A DNA stretch of 64,000 nt from positions 4,776,501 to 4,840,500 of the forward strand of contig OX485805.1 in NCBI GenBank assembly GCA_950295325.1, read 5' to 3'. The position numbers and the translations under genes are program-made. The stretch is from Polytrichum commune (taxonomy: Eukaryota > Streptophyta > Polytrichopsida > Polytrichales > Polytrichaceae). The notes beneath the pieces are model-generated. The model saw only the letters and a list, made by a program, of their open reading frames with translations. It made no database searches and was not told the origin of the DNA. Positions 1 through 11,339 of this stretch are shown piece by piece; positions within the stretch are counted from its first letter, which is position 1, and each line of letters begins with the position of its first letter.

Positions 1-365
1 TTCAAGTTCAAACTTTAAGTAATGGTGCACGCAATCTGTTTCTTCCATGCCAAAAATCGATTTGTTTTTCGTAAGCAGTGAGCAATGATTTTGGTTCACA
101 CACCGAGTCTGAAAGAGGTGCTGATGATAACAGAAATACCTACAATGGTTTCATTGATATCTCTTCTGCAGCTAGTCGTTCTTCTGGTCTTTCGAGTTAT
201 AGCGTTTGTTGTTTATAGCTCTAAGTCATTTTCCTCCATTATGTAGCATTTGACTTCACACTACCAACAGGGATGTGTGAGCAAGATGCAGTAGGTGCAT
301 ATACTAATCTGGCGTCAAGATTATATGAGGCTATAAGTTCTAACCTACATGCTGTCACTCTGCAG
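1..365 (+). other. Presumed intronic or upstream part of the limit dextrinase gene
   Basis: This stretch lies just 5' of the first exon I can recognise. It ends in a pyrimidine-containing acceptor (CTCTGCAG at 358-365). A frame open from about 83 to 223 reads like possible coding sequence, but it matches nothing I recognise in debranching enzymes. Its first bases also resemble the minisatellite at 2750-2872, so I do not call it an exon. The remainder of the gene lies before the window. Confidence 0.4.
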
Positions 366-973
366 GTTCAGAAGGATTGCTGTGGTGATCAATGCAAGAC
401 CAACAAAACTTAGCACAGAGGTGGAGGCTTTGAAGTATCTCCCTCTCACACTGCACCCTGTTCAGGTACGCAAATTAGCTGAATTTGTGGCAGGCCTGGG
501 ACTCAACATATGGGTGGGTTAACAATAGGGCCTAAGACCAATGAATTCTTTTGAACCCAAGGAGTTTACACTAGGTTCGAGTCCGATGTTTAAATTAAAT
601 AAATTGACTCTTCCTCCAAGTCTTGTCAGTCCAAGCTCCAGAAAAATACTTCCTAGTATGAGAAACCAATCTTCAAGCTTGGGTCCAGTTTTTAGTCCGA
701 ATGCAAGGTCCATTGAGGAGTGTTCTGGATTCAAAGTTTCTTGAACCTGAATGGAAATTCACAGTAAGACCTCCCTATATAAGCAGCTTGTTGGCAGTGC
801 ACTTGATAGCTTGCAGCAGGGCTCCATGCATCAGACCATTTTTGTAAGGCTTGTTTCTGTCTTTTCAGGCTACCTCACATGATGAAGTTGTACAAGAATC
901 AAGGTTTGAGCCGAAAACTGCAGTCTTTGAGGTCCCAGCTCGAACCACAGCAGTGTTTGTTGAATTGCGGTGA
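366..973 (+). CDS. PU1: Limit dextrinase (pullulanase-type starch debranching enzyme), C-terminal end, partial
   Basis: Two exons are visible, 366-465 and 869-973, joined by an intron with GTACGC donor and TTTTCAG acceptor. The first exon begins with the last base of a split codon and encodes FRRIAVVINARPTK, ending in LTLHPVQ. The second continues with ATSHDEVV and ends in VPARTTAVFVELR and TGA. The INARPT, LHPVQ and PARTTAVFVE blocks are the extreme C-terminal beta-domain signature of plant limit dextrinases, which hydrolyse alpha-1,6 links in plastid starch and limit dextrins. Only the last 67 codons are inside the window. The catalytic GH13 domain and N-terminal carbohydrate-binding domains lie to the left, so activity cannot be judged. 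The identification rests on remembered motifs, not an alignment. Confidence 0.85.
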
Positions 974-1173
974 CGGGTGCATCCCGTGATTCCTGAGAAT
1001 AAGTTGATCTTTACCCCTCCCCATGATACTGCTTTCACACAGCCAGTATTGAGTTGTGTTGGATGCTATATGGGGTTCATGCGAACTCCAACAAAATGTT
1101 GTTGCAGCAATGCTGCAACCTGTTTTATAGGATCCTTTGTCTTCAAGCTGCTGAAGCAAAAACAATTTTGCAT

Positions 1174-1179
1174 AATAAA
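1174..1179 (+). promoter_or_regulatory. Candidate poly(A) signal AATAAA
   Basis: A canonical AATAAA lies about 200 bases after the limit dextrinase stop codon, a reasonable 3' UTR distance in plants. It is a single short motif in AT-rich DNA, so it is only a candidate. Confidence 0.35.
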
Positions 1180-2207
1180 AATCTGCTCATGGCATGGTAC
1201 GAGGAGGTCAGATCAGTACTCCTAAATTTCAAGGTACCGATACCAATATTCTGTATCCTCAAACCATTTAGTGGTAACAGCATCAGTGATCCATGTTCAG
1301 GATTTGTGTTCTAGGTATATTGTGGTGTATTTATATTGTGACTAATGCTAATTAGAAAGACCATCAGAATCGGTATTTATGTGACTCACATGAAATTCTA
1401 GGTCACATTATTCTTGAAAGTAAAGACACAGTGTGCGTTTCTTATGAAGATAATGTTGATAGTTTTCTCAGGAACCATTTGTTGACACAGTCGAACATAT
1501 AATGATAACTTAACAGCTACTTGAGATTCTAAGAAAACATGTGTAGATTCTAGTATTAAGGTGTAGTTTGTGATTAAATAAGTTACCACTAACCACTAAT
1601 CATGGCCCTATAGCTTGCATCATGAAGTAAATTCAAAATTAAGGGTGTACGCTTTAGTACTACATTAATTTTGTGTAAGGTAGATGTGTCTTAGACGGAT
1701 ACTTTTCTCTCCGCACCCACTTGTTTGTAGAATATGAAACACAATATTAGTGCAAGATGGTTAACAAATCCAAATCGTGCTTGTAGCCATTAGTCTCATA
1801 AGTTTGGAGCTCATATGAATATCTTATTCATTATCAAAGTGGAGATTCTTGTGCTCATTAAGTGGTCGTATAGGTTCCTGGAACATGTTCACTATTGAGC
1901 CTACAATGGTGAGCATATTTTGAACACATAGTTTGATGTCTTTTGAACATATTATTTTGGGTGACTGTTCTTAGAGCCACACCTCACCAGATACCACTTA
2001 AAGAGAGTCTAGATATTGATATGTGGAATTAGGCATGTCTACCTTATAAGTGGGTGTTAGTTTAGGGTTTCTCAGATAATCTCCACAAATTGAATATAGT
2101 AGTGATGAGGGCATTGATCTCTTGTTCTCTTAGCATTTGAAAGCGTTTTGATTGTCGAGAGTAGGTTGCAAAATCCCAATGACAAAATGTTTGAAGGGGT
2201 GTTTGAA
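1180..2207. other. Intergenic, with a dispersed-repeat fragment (family R2)
   Basis: No gene is recognised. About 1740-2050 resembles 27795-28110 inside NAPRT intron 13. Shared blocks include AACAAATCCAAATC-type sequence, TTATTCATTATCAAAGT, and a run ending near ACCACTTAAA. It is an old interspersed repeat whose ends I cannot define. Confidence 0.55.
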
Positions 2208-2427
2208 TCTACACTAGTAGTCCTAATAGTGTGGATTACCATTTGGAGCTAGTACGCATTGCTATAACAATAGTGTGAGTATTGTTTTTCACTCAAATAA
2301 CATAAGTAGTTAGTATGCACATCGAAGAACATGATATAGCTTACTTGGCAAGAATTGATAATGTCGTTAAAAAATCATAGCAACACTCCAAATGGTAAAC
2401 CACACTAATAGGACTATGTAGTGTAGA
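2208..2427. mobile_element. MITE family G, copy 1
   Basis: A 220-bp element has imperfect terminal inverted repeats of about 40 bp. The left end TCTACACTAGTAGTCC and the complement of the right end TCTACACTACATAGTCC both continue through TATTAGTGTGG-like sequence to TACCATTTGGAG. There is no coding capacity. Related ends occur at 44541-44796 and as a single arm near 49841. No clear target duplication is visible. Confidence 0.7.
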
Positions 2428-2749
2428 ATATTGGCTTGTATTGGCTTCTTGATGGTTGCATTAAATTTTTGACGCAACATCTTGCCTTCTAGACCTCTTC
2501 ATGTGAGTTCAAGCCATGTACCCCAAAACATAATCAATTCTGGAGTGTATCTACTGAAGGCTTCCATGATGCTCCACCCAACCATTGATGAGAATACATG
2601 ATTTAGGTAGCGGGGGAAAAAAAACCAAATGATATTGTTATAGCTATTTAGAATTTATGGTTTGTATTGTTAAATCAGTAGTAATTGTAATTTGGTTGTT
2701 GAGACTGTTTATAAGTTGTTTATTTGAATATTAAGGGAGGAGAAAAACT

Positions 2750-2872
2750 AACATGTGAGTGGTGAGCAGTGAGCGATGGGTGTTAAGCAATAACATGTGA
2801 GTGGTAAGCAGTGAGTGATAGGTGATGAGCGATGAGCATTAAGCATGAACATGTGAGCAATGAGCATCATTC
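2750..2872. repeat. Degenerate minisatellite, 42-56 bp unit
   Basis: Two and a half units each begin AACATGTGAGTGG(T) and contain AGCAGTGAG and TTAAGCA blocks. They start near 2750, 2792 and 2848. GAGC/GAGT and GATG tetramers recur inside the units. A related piece lies near 73-110. Confidence 0.75.
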
Positions 2873-5720
2873 ACAAACCGACCTGAATTCTAGAAGCATA
2901 ATCTAGAGCATGCTCCATACGTAGAATGTGCTTGCATTTTTTTGGAAAAATTGGATGTTGAATCTGTTAACAACATTTCCAAACCCTCCGACCAAGCTTA
3001 TGGTTGTTGATTTTAAAAGTAAAGGCATCCATTAGGCATGCATTAGGTTAATAGCACTTTATTTGAACTCTACACTCATCTTATTATAAACCCAGATGTT
3101 GCTACTTGTGCCGAAATACCACAGGCACATGACATGATATTATTCAATTGCTACCAATCAATCCATTCTAATAATATTTAGTGACCAGAATATTTAATGC
3201 TTCACCTAAATCTTAATTGATTCTAGCACCTTACATGACATATTCCCGGTCCCACCCAACTTGATCACTCAACTAAATAATGTTATGGGTACTAGTGGAT
3301 GTATTTCCAAAATTTTTCCTCCCTCACCACTCACATGATAGCACTCCCCCATTTGGGGGTTTGTGGCAAGGGAGGGAGGTTTATGTCCTTTATGGACATG
3401 TTTGTGAACGAGCAAAATATTTGCAAATCACCATGGTTATTTTCTATCATATTCAAGAAAAGTTTCCAATGCTGAAAGTTACAAATTGTTGGATGGTTGC
3501 AACATCTCTAGATGTGGAGGTTTGAAAGGTTGCAACGATTTGATGTGCTTTAAAGGTTGTTCAGGTTACAAAAGCTTCTTGGTTACAAAGCTTCTTTGGG
3601 TAACTTAGATTTGGTTGATATTGTAAGAACACCTTAAAGAAGTGCATCTTTCAACACGCCTTTACCTCAATTATTCGATGAAGGATGTTGGTTGAGGTCT
3701 CAATAGTGTTGTATGCTTACATACAACTTTTCTTACAAACTTGCACTCCACATCAGGACGACATTCCCCTCCTTTCCTTAAACCATCTATGCAATTCCAT
3801 GAAATATATGCAACATCGCCTATGGCGTCCCCTCCCTTGTAACCACCCTGAAAACAAAAGCTCCAGGTCCATTCAATGGACATGTGATCAAATGGTGTTG
3901 GTAGAGGGACTTGCATTGCATTCTTCATGTCCTCAATGAGAGGTGTCCATCTCAACATGTACAAGTCAGCATATGTCAATAACATTGTTGTGTTTTTGCA
4001 TCGCCATTATTGACCACTACACACACAACCTCCATAGAACCCTCAAATCCACACACTACTTACAAAAGAGCTGCAAATCCTAGATTCAAATTGAGAATTG
4101 CGAATCCCATATCTACACGTAGGAATACATAATTCTAGCTTCAAATGGAGAAATACTCAAAGCAGAAGACGAATGTGCTCAATTTTGGAGTTCAGGGTAA
4201 TGGAATTTGAACATGTGGGGAGGCTGCCCCATCACTTTCTCACATAACACATGCATATGTGCTTGGAATTGTTGGAATGTCACCCACAAACACACTACCA
4301 CACAATTGCAAAACTTAGTATCCACAAAACTATAGAAGCACAAAACCACACTTTTTCATTTGTACAAATGTCCAAATCCACACAATCCCATCCTTGGAAC
4401 TTCAAAATTATACCATCACAAAACTACACGTCTACATATCCACGTGTGTGCACAACTAGGAATGTTGAAGAGATTTGGAATAGTTACATTCCCGGGATAC
4501 GAAATTGTAGGAGAATTGTATCCCTCCCATGTGACTATAGGCGTTCACACACTTGCAACTTCAGCAAACTTCCATCAGTGCACTGAAACTCATGGTGGAG
4601 TTAGCTGTGGATTAAAGTTTAACGGATATAGATTAGGGTTGTTCAAATTTCCGATCCCTAGGTATGGGAGGCGGGCATATACTCATTATCCATGCCAAGT
4701 ACTATGCATGATAATTTCTAATGGTCGTTTGCTTTAATGTTTTGTAATTGCCTCTGGTTTCTTATGCTATGTCATTCTTTTCTTTGCCATATTTAATTTT
4801 ATGCTTTATGTTTTCATTCGTTGTAACTCAAACAATACATAGCCACATACATGGACAACCATTAGTAATTTAGAATATTTGATTTTTTGTCGTTGAATAC
4901 TACACTCAAGGATGGTTTTTGAGAGTGAAAACCATGAGAGTGTAACTATGAAAGGCCCCTAACCTAAAGCCCGGATTGCGTAAATGTGGAGCGTTATTAC
5001 CATTTAAACTTAAATAATTGTGTGCAATGACGTTACCAATTGTTATTGATGACCTTCCTTAACCTTGCATTGTGTTACAAGGGGGTGGAACATAAAATAT
5101 TAGATGAGCATAACAAATTGAATGCATGTATTCGTGCTTGGACCTTAAACCTTGAAAGGATGTAACCACAGAGGGTGTATCCTTGCACTGCGTAATTGTG
5201 GAGCGTTTGTAATCATGGGGTTTCATGTAACCATTGGGGACCACGTAACCAAGTGTAACAGTGGGATTGCATAACATGGCGCTAGAAGACCAGGTATCTT
5301 TGTAACTCGACAACCCATTATAACCACGCACGACAAGTTCTGTGGAGGCTCACGAAAACGCAGAAGGTTAGGTTACACAGGTTGTTTGTGGTATGAGGAG
5401 ATCCCAACAACAAAAAATTCAGGCCAACAATGAAATACATTTTATTTATTAAAATTAAAAATTAAAAAACCCATTGGAAAGAAGGCCAAGAAGAAAGCCT
5501 ATGTAAGGAAAAGAACGTCACGATACACGAGGAGGGCGCGTTTCCAAAGAGGCCAACAAATAAGTTTCATGACCCAATAAATGTGAAGGTATCACCCATG
5601 TGCCTTATCAAGAAGAGTGACACCCATAACTCCCGTGTGCCTTATTAAATGCCCAAATTTCCTTGTTATTGACGGGTGACCAGAACATCATAACTGCATT
5701 CTCTGTCATAGATGAACTTC
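2873..5720. other. Intergenic, no recognised gene
   Basis: AT-rich DNA with many stops in all frames. Open frames at 4251-4586 and 4360-4737 overlap in different frames and resemble no family I know. A short local duplication (GTTACAAAAGCTTCTT / GTTACAAAGCTTCTTT) lies near 3563-3594. The segments around 4980 and 5190 share a GCGTAA-TGTGGAGCGTT block, another weak repeat. Confidence 0.5.
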
Positions 5721-5744
5721 ATCCATCCATCCATCCATCCATCC
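5721..5744. repeat. (ATCC)6 microsatellite
   Basis: Six perfect ATCC tetramers followed by imperfect continuation to about 5763. Confidence 0.9.
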
Positions 5745-6149
5745 GCATGTCCACGCATCCATCTACGTATGGCTGAGGTGGCATGGAGGGAGGAGTTGGT
5801 GGAGAAGGAAGAAAACGGGATGGAATAAGTTTAGAGCCCGAGAGCTCCTAAAAGCAAGCACTCCACATTTCCCATCAAGTGGAATCCAAACGTCCACCAA
5901 AACAAAACAAACAAATTAATAAAGAGAGCAATGGCCCTTGGGGATCTTGACGAATTCAAGTTATGAAGAGGCACGAACTCACATGCTTTGTGCACCATTA
6001 ACGTAAACTCAAAAGCTGCCACTCCCACTACACAAACTCCATCATTGTATGGATGACCATGATATATGATACCTCATAAGTCATCACTTGAGTAATTCAA
6101 CCATTTTGAGAAGAAGTAGTAGTAGTATGTCAAATAGTAGTCTCTTTTT

Positions 6150-6760
6150 TGGGGGGGGAGGGGGGGGGGGGTTGAGTCTAGAGAATCTTTCTTTTTGGTA
6201 TTTAAGGTGTGTGGGTTGTATGTTGTCACTCTCTTGAATTGGACACTTACGGTTTTGGTGGTGCATGGCAAGGTTTGTATTTATACATGTACACCAAAAA
6301 CTCATGGCATTAATTAGTGGTCATTGTTCAGTCATAATCAAAACCCAAATGTTATTGATAGTTTATTGTTCACATGACAAATTATTCACAGTCATGTTGG
6401 TTGTTCCAGACAATTATGCACTCTTTAAAGTATTATTAACCCTTCCCCATTTTTGAGCTTGAGAATCTCTCCTTTTGGCTTTTGAGGTATGGGGGTAGTG
6501 TGTGGTCACTCTCTTTAATTGGACACTTATGGTTTTAGTGGCACATGGCCAAGGGTTTGTATTTATGAATGGACCCCGAAAACTCATAACATTAATCAAT
6601 GGCCATTGTTTGGTAACAATCGAAACCTGGGGGGACTAACAATTTCTTGTTCACGTTACAAATTATTCACAATTTTGGTGGTTATAACGGCCAATTGTAA
6701 ATTGTTATACATGATTGCTTAAATTAATAATAACTCTTCTTCAATTTGAAATCAACATGG
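6150..6760. repeat. Dispersed repeat R1, two tandem-like copies with poly-G tract
   Basis: Two related blocks start near 6150 and 6450. Each runs from a GAGAATCT block through GTGGTCACTCT, AATTGGACACTTA and GGCAAGG/GGCCAAGGG to a TTAAT-GGCCATTGTT-like block. The first copy has a long poly-G tract at 6152-6172. Further copies lie at 8393-8945 and 50995-51318. Function is unknown; the elements contain no convincing ORF. Confidence 0.75.
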
Positions 6761-6910
6761 AAAATCCAAAATATTCAAATATTTTGTTATTTTGTAGGGA
6801 TACAGTGGGTTCAATGTTAGGCCCACCAAACCCAACCCCCATTTGAAGAATGTTATGCTTGTACTTGAACCATTTTAATCATTAAAAAAAGTAGTACTCT
6901 ACATGGGGGG

Positions 6911-8384
6911 CAGGCCATAAATTTGACACCCTAGCCAAATTTCCAGGGGACACCCTGTCCCAAATTTTGGGTGTCCCAAGGACACCCTGCTCCAATTTTT
7001 GGGTGTCCTCATAAATTTCTCTTAAATTTTTTTTTTGTCAAAATAGGTACAATTTTGAAAAATATATAATATCATTTCAAAATTTCAATTAAAAATCAAA
7101 AAAATCACTACATATCATAACTTGCAATGCAAATCAAACCTACAAGTGGCGGCCTTTCATAGCACACCACTTTACCCATACTTGTTCAAAGTCAATGGCC
7201 TCTATGGGGATTTTTGCCATTGCAACTCTCATTTGTGCTTCCAAAGCCTCTAATACCAAACTACACCGTAAAGTAGATTTAATATGATTTTGAGTAGAAA
7301 ATCCTCTCTCACAAGAAGCTGTACTAGCAGGAATTACAAGAACAGCTTGCCACAACTTTGTCATATGAGGATATCTTCCAACATAGTCCAAATTGGAAGA
7401 ATAAACCATCCAAGCTTGGTGCATTTTAAGACCACCACATGAAATATGAAGTGTATCCAAAAAACCTCAAAGCTCTGATTTTAAACCACGCTCATCAAAA
7501 AGATTCCCTCCATTAGTGCAGAAGTGGTCAATGAAACTCTGAAGCCATAAACAAGCATTTCGATGAAGAAGTGTCAAGTCTGTTGAAAAACAGACAAGGC
7601 TAAATAGCTTAGTTGCATTGAAGAGCTTCAAATCAGGAAATCGTTGGTGCAATGATTCTATCACCTTAATCACATAGGCTTGTGCAATCACCTTGCACCC
7701 ATGGAGGGTACCATCACCACCAAACTCAATTGCATGAGGCAATGGTGCATAATGCAATATATGTGAATGCACCACTCCTGTAGAGTCTTGAAAATGGATC
7801 TCACCACCTCTAGAAATGTCCAAAAATTGTGCCACAAATTTGGTATCCGCACCAAACTCCTCATATTCATACACCATGTTCCTAGTTAGTCTCGCTCTCC
7901 ATTCACCGTCCTAGCTCCCGGTTACAAAGGAAATTGCAAGAGCAAAGTTGAACTTAAGTATGTGAGTGAGTGTAGGAAGTTCTCCTACTGTTATGGGTTA
8001 TGTTTTCCGGATACTTGAGCTGCACTTTATAGTACTCAAGTAATACATGTCAATTCAATTTCTAGTGTGTCAATTGACGTGTGATTTTTTTCTTCACAAG
8101 TCACAGTACGTGTGAATTTCTAGAATGTGCGTGTCAATTGACGTGCATTTTTTTTTGTGCAAGTTTTTGCGTGTCAAAAAAGAAAAACTTGCAAAAACTT
8201 TGTCAAACATATACGCTGATAGGCCCTACAAGTACAGGGGACACCCTGAATTTTTTTTGGGTGTAAAAAGGACACCCTTGTAGGATTTTTGGGTGTCCTC
8301 GGGGACACCCTGTTTGAGATTTGGGTGTCCTAGGACACTCTAGGAAGCAAAATACACCCCCCAGGATGTCAATTTTATGCCCTG
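6911..8384 (-). mobile_element. Decayed hAT DNA transposon with subterminal repeats
   Basis: The element has terminal inverted repeats: the left end starts CAGGCCATAAATTTGACA and the complement of the right end starts CAGGGCATAAAATTGACA, matching at 19 of the first 22 positions. It is flanked by an imperfect 8-bp duplication (ATGGGGGG at 6903-6910, ATGTGGGA at 8385-8392). An 8-bp target duplication and CA...TG ends are typical of hAT. Both subterminal regions carry many copies of GGACACCC or its complement GGGTGTCC, roughly five per side, which are plausible transposase-binding repeats. It contains a truncated transposase reading frame on the minus strand. It sits inside an array of R1 repeats. 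Confidence 0.88.
7140..7877 (-). pseudogene. hAT transposase C-terminal fragment with one internal stop
   Basis: The minus strand reads as one frame of about 245 codons broken by a single TGA at 7467-7469. The upstream part contains VIESLHQRFPDLKLFNATKLF, and after the stop comes a segment with VIPASTASCERGFSTQNHIK and a downstream arginine-leucine block. This is the hAT C-terminal dimerisation signature (SxxSxER-FS-N-K). Full hAT transposases are normally about 600-800 residues with an N-terminal BED zinc finger and a DDE catalytic core. Both are absent here, so this is an internally deleted, non-autonomous copy. The first part begins with MVYEYEEFGADT and the last codons end at TAG 7140-7142. 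The product, if made, could not catalyse transposition. Confidence 0.85.
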
Positions 8385-8392
8385 ATGTGGGA

Positions 8393-8945
8393 AGGGGGGA
8401 GGCTTATGTGTTTTAAGATTTTTTATTTTTTTCTTTTTTCTTTTTTGCATTTAAGGTATGCGGGTCTTATGTGGTCACTCTTTTTAATTGGACACTTATA
8501 TTTTGAGTGACTCCTATATGACAAGGTTTATATTTGCGGATGAACACTAGAACAAATTTGATAAGTTGCAGTCAATGTGTGTGTGTGGGGGGGGGGGGGG
8601 CTTTTGAATCATGAGAATTTTTGTTTTTCTTGGCATATAACGTATGCGGGCCTTATGTACATGGTCACTCTCTTTAATCGCACACTTATTATTAAGGGGG
8701 TCATGTATAGCAAAATTAATAGGTATGAATAGACACCAAAAAGACACGTGAGGTTGGACTGTGTGCTATTAATATGATAACCATATAGGTTCAAATGGTA
8801 ACACATATGGAAGAGTCTTTGTGAATGCTTAAAAAGGAAGGGAATTCTCAAATTGATCTCTCATAACTTTTCTATCTCAATTTCAAAATTAAAAGTTGGA
8901 ATGACAATCTTTATGAATCACATTTGCTAGTTGGACAAGACAATT
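8393..8945. repeat. Dispersed repeat R1, two further copies
   Basis: Blocks at about 8440-8585 and 8606-8945 repeat the GTATGCGGG, TGGTCACTCT and ACACTTAT pattern seen at 6150-6760. The second copy is preceded by a 14-base poly-G tract near 8587. It continues to CACATTTGCTAGTTGGACAAG, which matches the end of the copy at 50995-51318 (CACATTTGCTTAGTAG). Confidence 0.75.
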
Positions 8946-9261
8946 GCCGATCTATCCAACATTTATAAATGTATGTGGAGTTGGAAGTGGCCACAATAGG
9001 ATCACATGCTTCATGCCTAAATTTTCAATGATGGAAACGAGGCAATGTCTTTCGAGAATGACACTATCTAATTTTTAATAGAATATGATTCTAACCCAAA
9101 GAGTTTGTTTGTTCCTTTGTGTTTGTTTTGGGATTAACAATCTAAATTTGCATATTTGTCCCAAAACGTATTTGTGGCGTAGGTGTCAAATTTCGGAGGG
9201 GACCAACCATATATATTTACATTTTTCAAGTTTGCTGAATTTTAGGCAACAATTTGTCCTT
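8946..9261. other. Intergenic, nothing recognised
   Basis: No gene, inverted repeat or tandem repeat stands out between the R1 copy and the N-type repeat. Confidence 0.5.
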
Positions 9262-9370
9262 AGAAGCAATGTCTGGGAAGATTTTTGGGCATAATCAGTC
9301 AAAATCCTAGTGTTTCCAAGTCCAACCGGTTACATGTTGTGATCTTTTGGTTTTTTTTTTTGTTAATTTG
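9262..9370 (+). repeat. Dispersed repeat N, copy 1 (partial)
   Basis: The segment with GGGCATAATC, CTAGTGTTTCCAAGTCCAA and GGTTACATGTTG is shared with 21600-21830 and, inverted, with 53480-53712. This copy lacks the distal part with the paired CCGGTTATTT blocks. Confidence 0.75.
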
Positions 9371-9396
9371 AGGCCGCAAAGGAGTTTGGGCCTCAA

Positions 9397-9882
9397 GGGC
9401 CACTTCACACACGAACCAAGAGTTGTGACCATGTAATTGTGAGAGACCAAATGAAAATGTCCAAAGACCGTCCCAACACACCTTCAAAATCATGAATCCT
9501 CAAGTATAGTGTGAAGTCACATGTGACCGGGCCCTCAACCAAATGCCATGTCAATGAATTTCTATTCATGCGGGTCTTCACAAATGATGAAGTAGAATAA
9601 ATCAATAGTTGTGAACATTCAGAGTGCCATGGTCTCCTGGTTTTGTGTTAGGCCTACATCCAAAAGGTGGTTTTTGATAATAGTCCAAGTGACCATGAAA
9701 CATGATCCATTGGATGCCATGTAGGAATCCATGTAGAATCTACACCCATCATGCATTCACACACTCCGGTGGTCCCTCAAGCGTAGTGTGAAGCGAACTT
9801 GGACTGGCTGCGCCTTTTCCACCAATGAGAGTGCTTGAAGTGTAATGGTCATGGGCTCTCAGTCTCGTGTATGAAGTGGCCC
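9397..9882. mobile_element. Harbinger-like MITE H1
   Basis: The ends are GGGCCACTTCACACACGAAC and, on the complement of the right side, GGGCCACTTCATACACGAGA. Subterminal GTGACCATG-like sequence and an internal CATGGTCTCC...GGACCATG-type block match H3 and H6. Flanking triplets are CAA and TCA, so the target duplication is decayed. No coding capacity. Confidence 0.85.
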
Positions 9883-10009
9883 TCAGCCCCGCGTTTGGAA
9901 CGTCACACACACCCCCATTTCAACGCTCTTCATTTGCTTTCCGCACCGGATTTGGCTCCTCTTCGTGTGCTCTTATGTGAAGAGGAATCGAAGCTTTGAT
10001 GTGAGTTAG
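9883..10009. other. Short unannotated spacer
   Basis: A slightly more GC-rich spacer between H1 and the tandem repeat region; nothing recognised. Confidence 0.4.
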
Positions 10010-10560
10010 TTGATTCAGGTTATATGAGGCTTTAGATCGGAGCTTCAACGAGGGTGATTAGAATTCGTTGCAGGATCGATCGAGGGTGATTAGAGCTTCA
10101 CCTGATCAAGGGAGCGATCAAAAGAGCGATCGAGTTAGCATTGAGGGGGCTTCAATGAAGAGAGTTGATCGAGCTGATCGAGTTTGGTGATTAGAGCTTC
10201 ACCTTAGTATTCGAGTTTGTTGCAACATACATCGAGCGATTGAGGGAGCTCATCATCTGACTAAGTTAACATCGAGGGTGCTTCAACAAAGGGAGTTGAT
10301 GATCGAGCTGATAGAGTTCAGTGATTAGAATTGATTCCTTCGTATTGAAGGTTAATTATCAGATTTCAGTGCAGTATAGATCAAATGATTAAGGGAGCTC
10401 AATTGACCAAGTTGGCATCGAAGGAGCTTCAACGAAGGCAGTTGATCAAGCTCATAGAGTTCGGTGATTAGAGCTGATCGGGGCTTCAATGGAGGAAGTT
10501 GATCGAGGGAGCCATTGAGGGGTCTTCAAAACGAAAGGAACCATGGAAGGGGCTTCAAAA
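10010..10560 (+). repeat. Degenerate tandem repeat, ~130-150 bp unit
   Basis: The core GAGTTGATCGAGCTGATCGA followed by GTTTGGTGATTAGAGC recurs in altered form near 10160, 10290 and 10440. GAGGGAGCT and GCTTCAACRAAGG blocks lie between. Copies are diverged and vary in spacing. There is no open frame through the units. Confidence 0.7.
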
Positions 10561-10943
10561 ATGAATGGACGTATACTATATGAGCACCATGTAACAATAT
10601 AAGATTCTCACAACGAAATACATTTGAGATGTTTCTTAAAAATATATTCCTCTTTCTATTTGCCTTGGAGGTCTCTCCATAGTCTAAACATGGATTACGT
10701 AATACCGAGGTTAATTTTCAAAAGATTGTGTTAACTTTGGTTTGTTTGAAGACCTACACTCCATCACATAGTAAAATCATGTCATTGTGAACATTGGTGC
10801 AAAAACCTTTGCCATGTCACAGTTCCTTACGCTCATGTCTTCAAGAAAGCAACCCCTCCATAAGAAAATAGAAAAAGTTGACAATGAAAGTCACACTAGA
10901 ATAATAACTCTACTTTTGTTTCTTTTCCTTTGAGATTCATGAG
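10561..10943. other. Intergenic, nothing recognised
   Basis: AT-rich sequence without ORFs or repeats that I can recognise. Confidence 0.5.
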
Positions 10944-11045
10944 ATGACAATGTTCCTAGGGAATAGTTCCTAATATTCCCCATATTCAGTTTGAATGTGG
11001 GGAATATTTTGTGAAACATTATCAATCCCACATAGCATTGTTATG
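10944..11045. mobile_element. Small palindromic MITE family C, copy 1
   Basis: The right end ATCAATCCCACATAGCATTG then TTATG matches the right ends of 43628-43704 and 47166-47284 (ATCAGTCCCACGTAACATTG). The centre has a TATTCCCCATATTCAG / TGTGGGGAATATT inverted block. The left arm is more diverged than in copy 3. Confidence 0.65.
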
Positions 11046-11339
11046 AACAAACAGTTGTAAATTATCAAAGTTTTTTTTCAGCACAACCTCTTTCTTTGGA
11101 AGGAGAGCATCATGTAGATGCTTAGTAATGTTTTGTGTTGGCAAAATATGATTAAACTCTCAAATTGTGTGCCCTAACTATCCTACTCAATCAATAGGTA
11201 GTCTGGATTACCTGTGCAATTTTTTGAATAGGCAATGTACACAATCCCACTCTAGAACGTGATGCAGAAGCTACCCTCTCAAATTTCAGACATTGAAACA
11301 TCTTCTTGCCCGCCACCAAGTTGTATCAATGATCCTTTA
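11046..11339. other. Intergenic, nothing recognised
   Basis: AT-rich spacer with no recognised feature. Confidence 0.5.

Noticed and set aside
83-223. Possible upstream limit dextrinase exon
   Set aside because: The frame reads smoothly but has no recognisable enzyme motif and no good donor site, and its start overlaps sequence similar to the minisatellite at 2750-2872.
10010-10560. CRISPR-like array
   Set aside because: The units are long, diverged and without constant repeat-spacer structure, and the DNA is a plant nuclear sequence.
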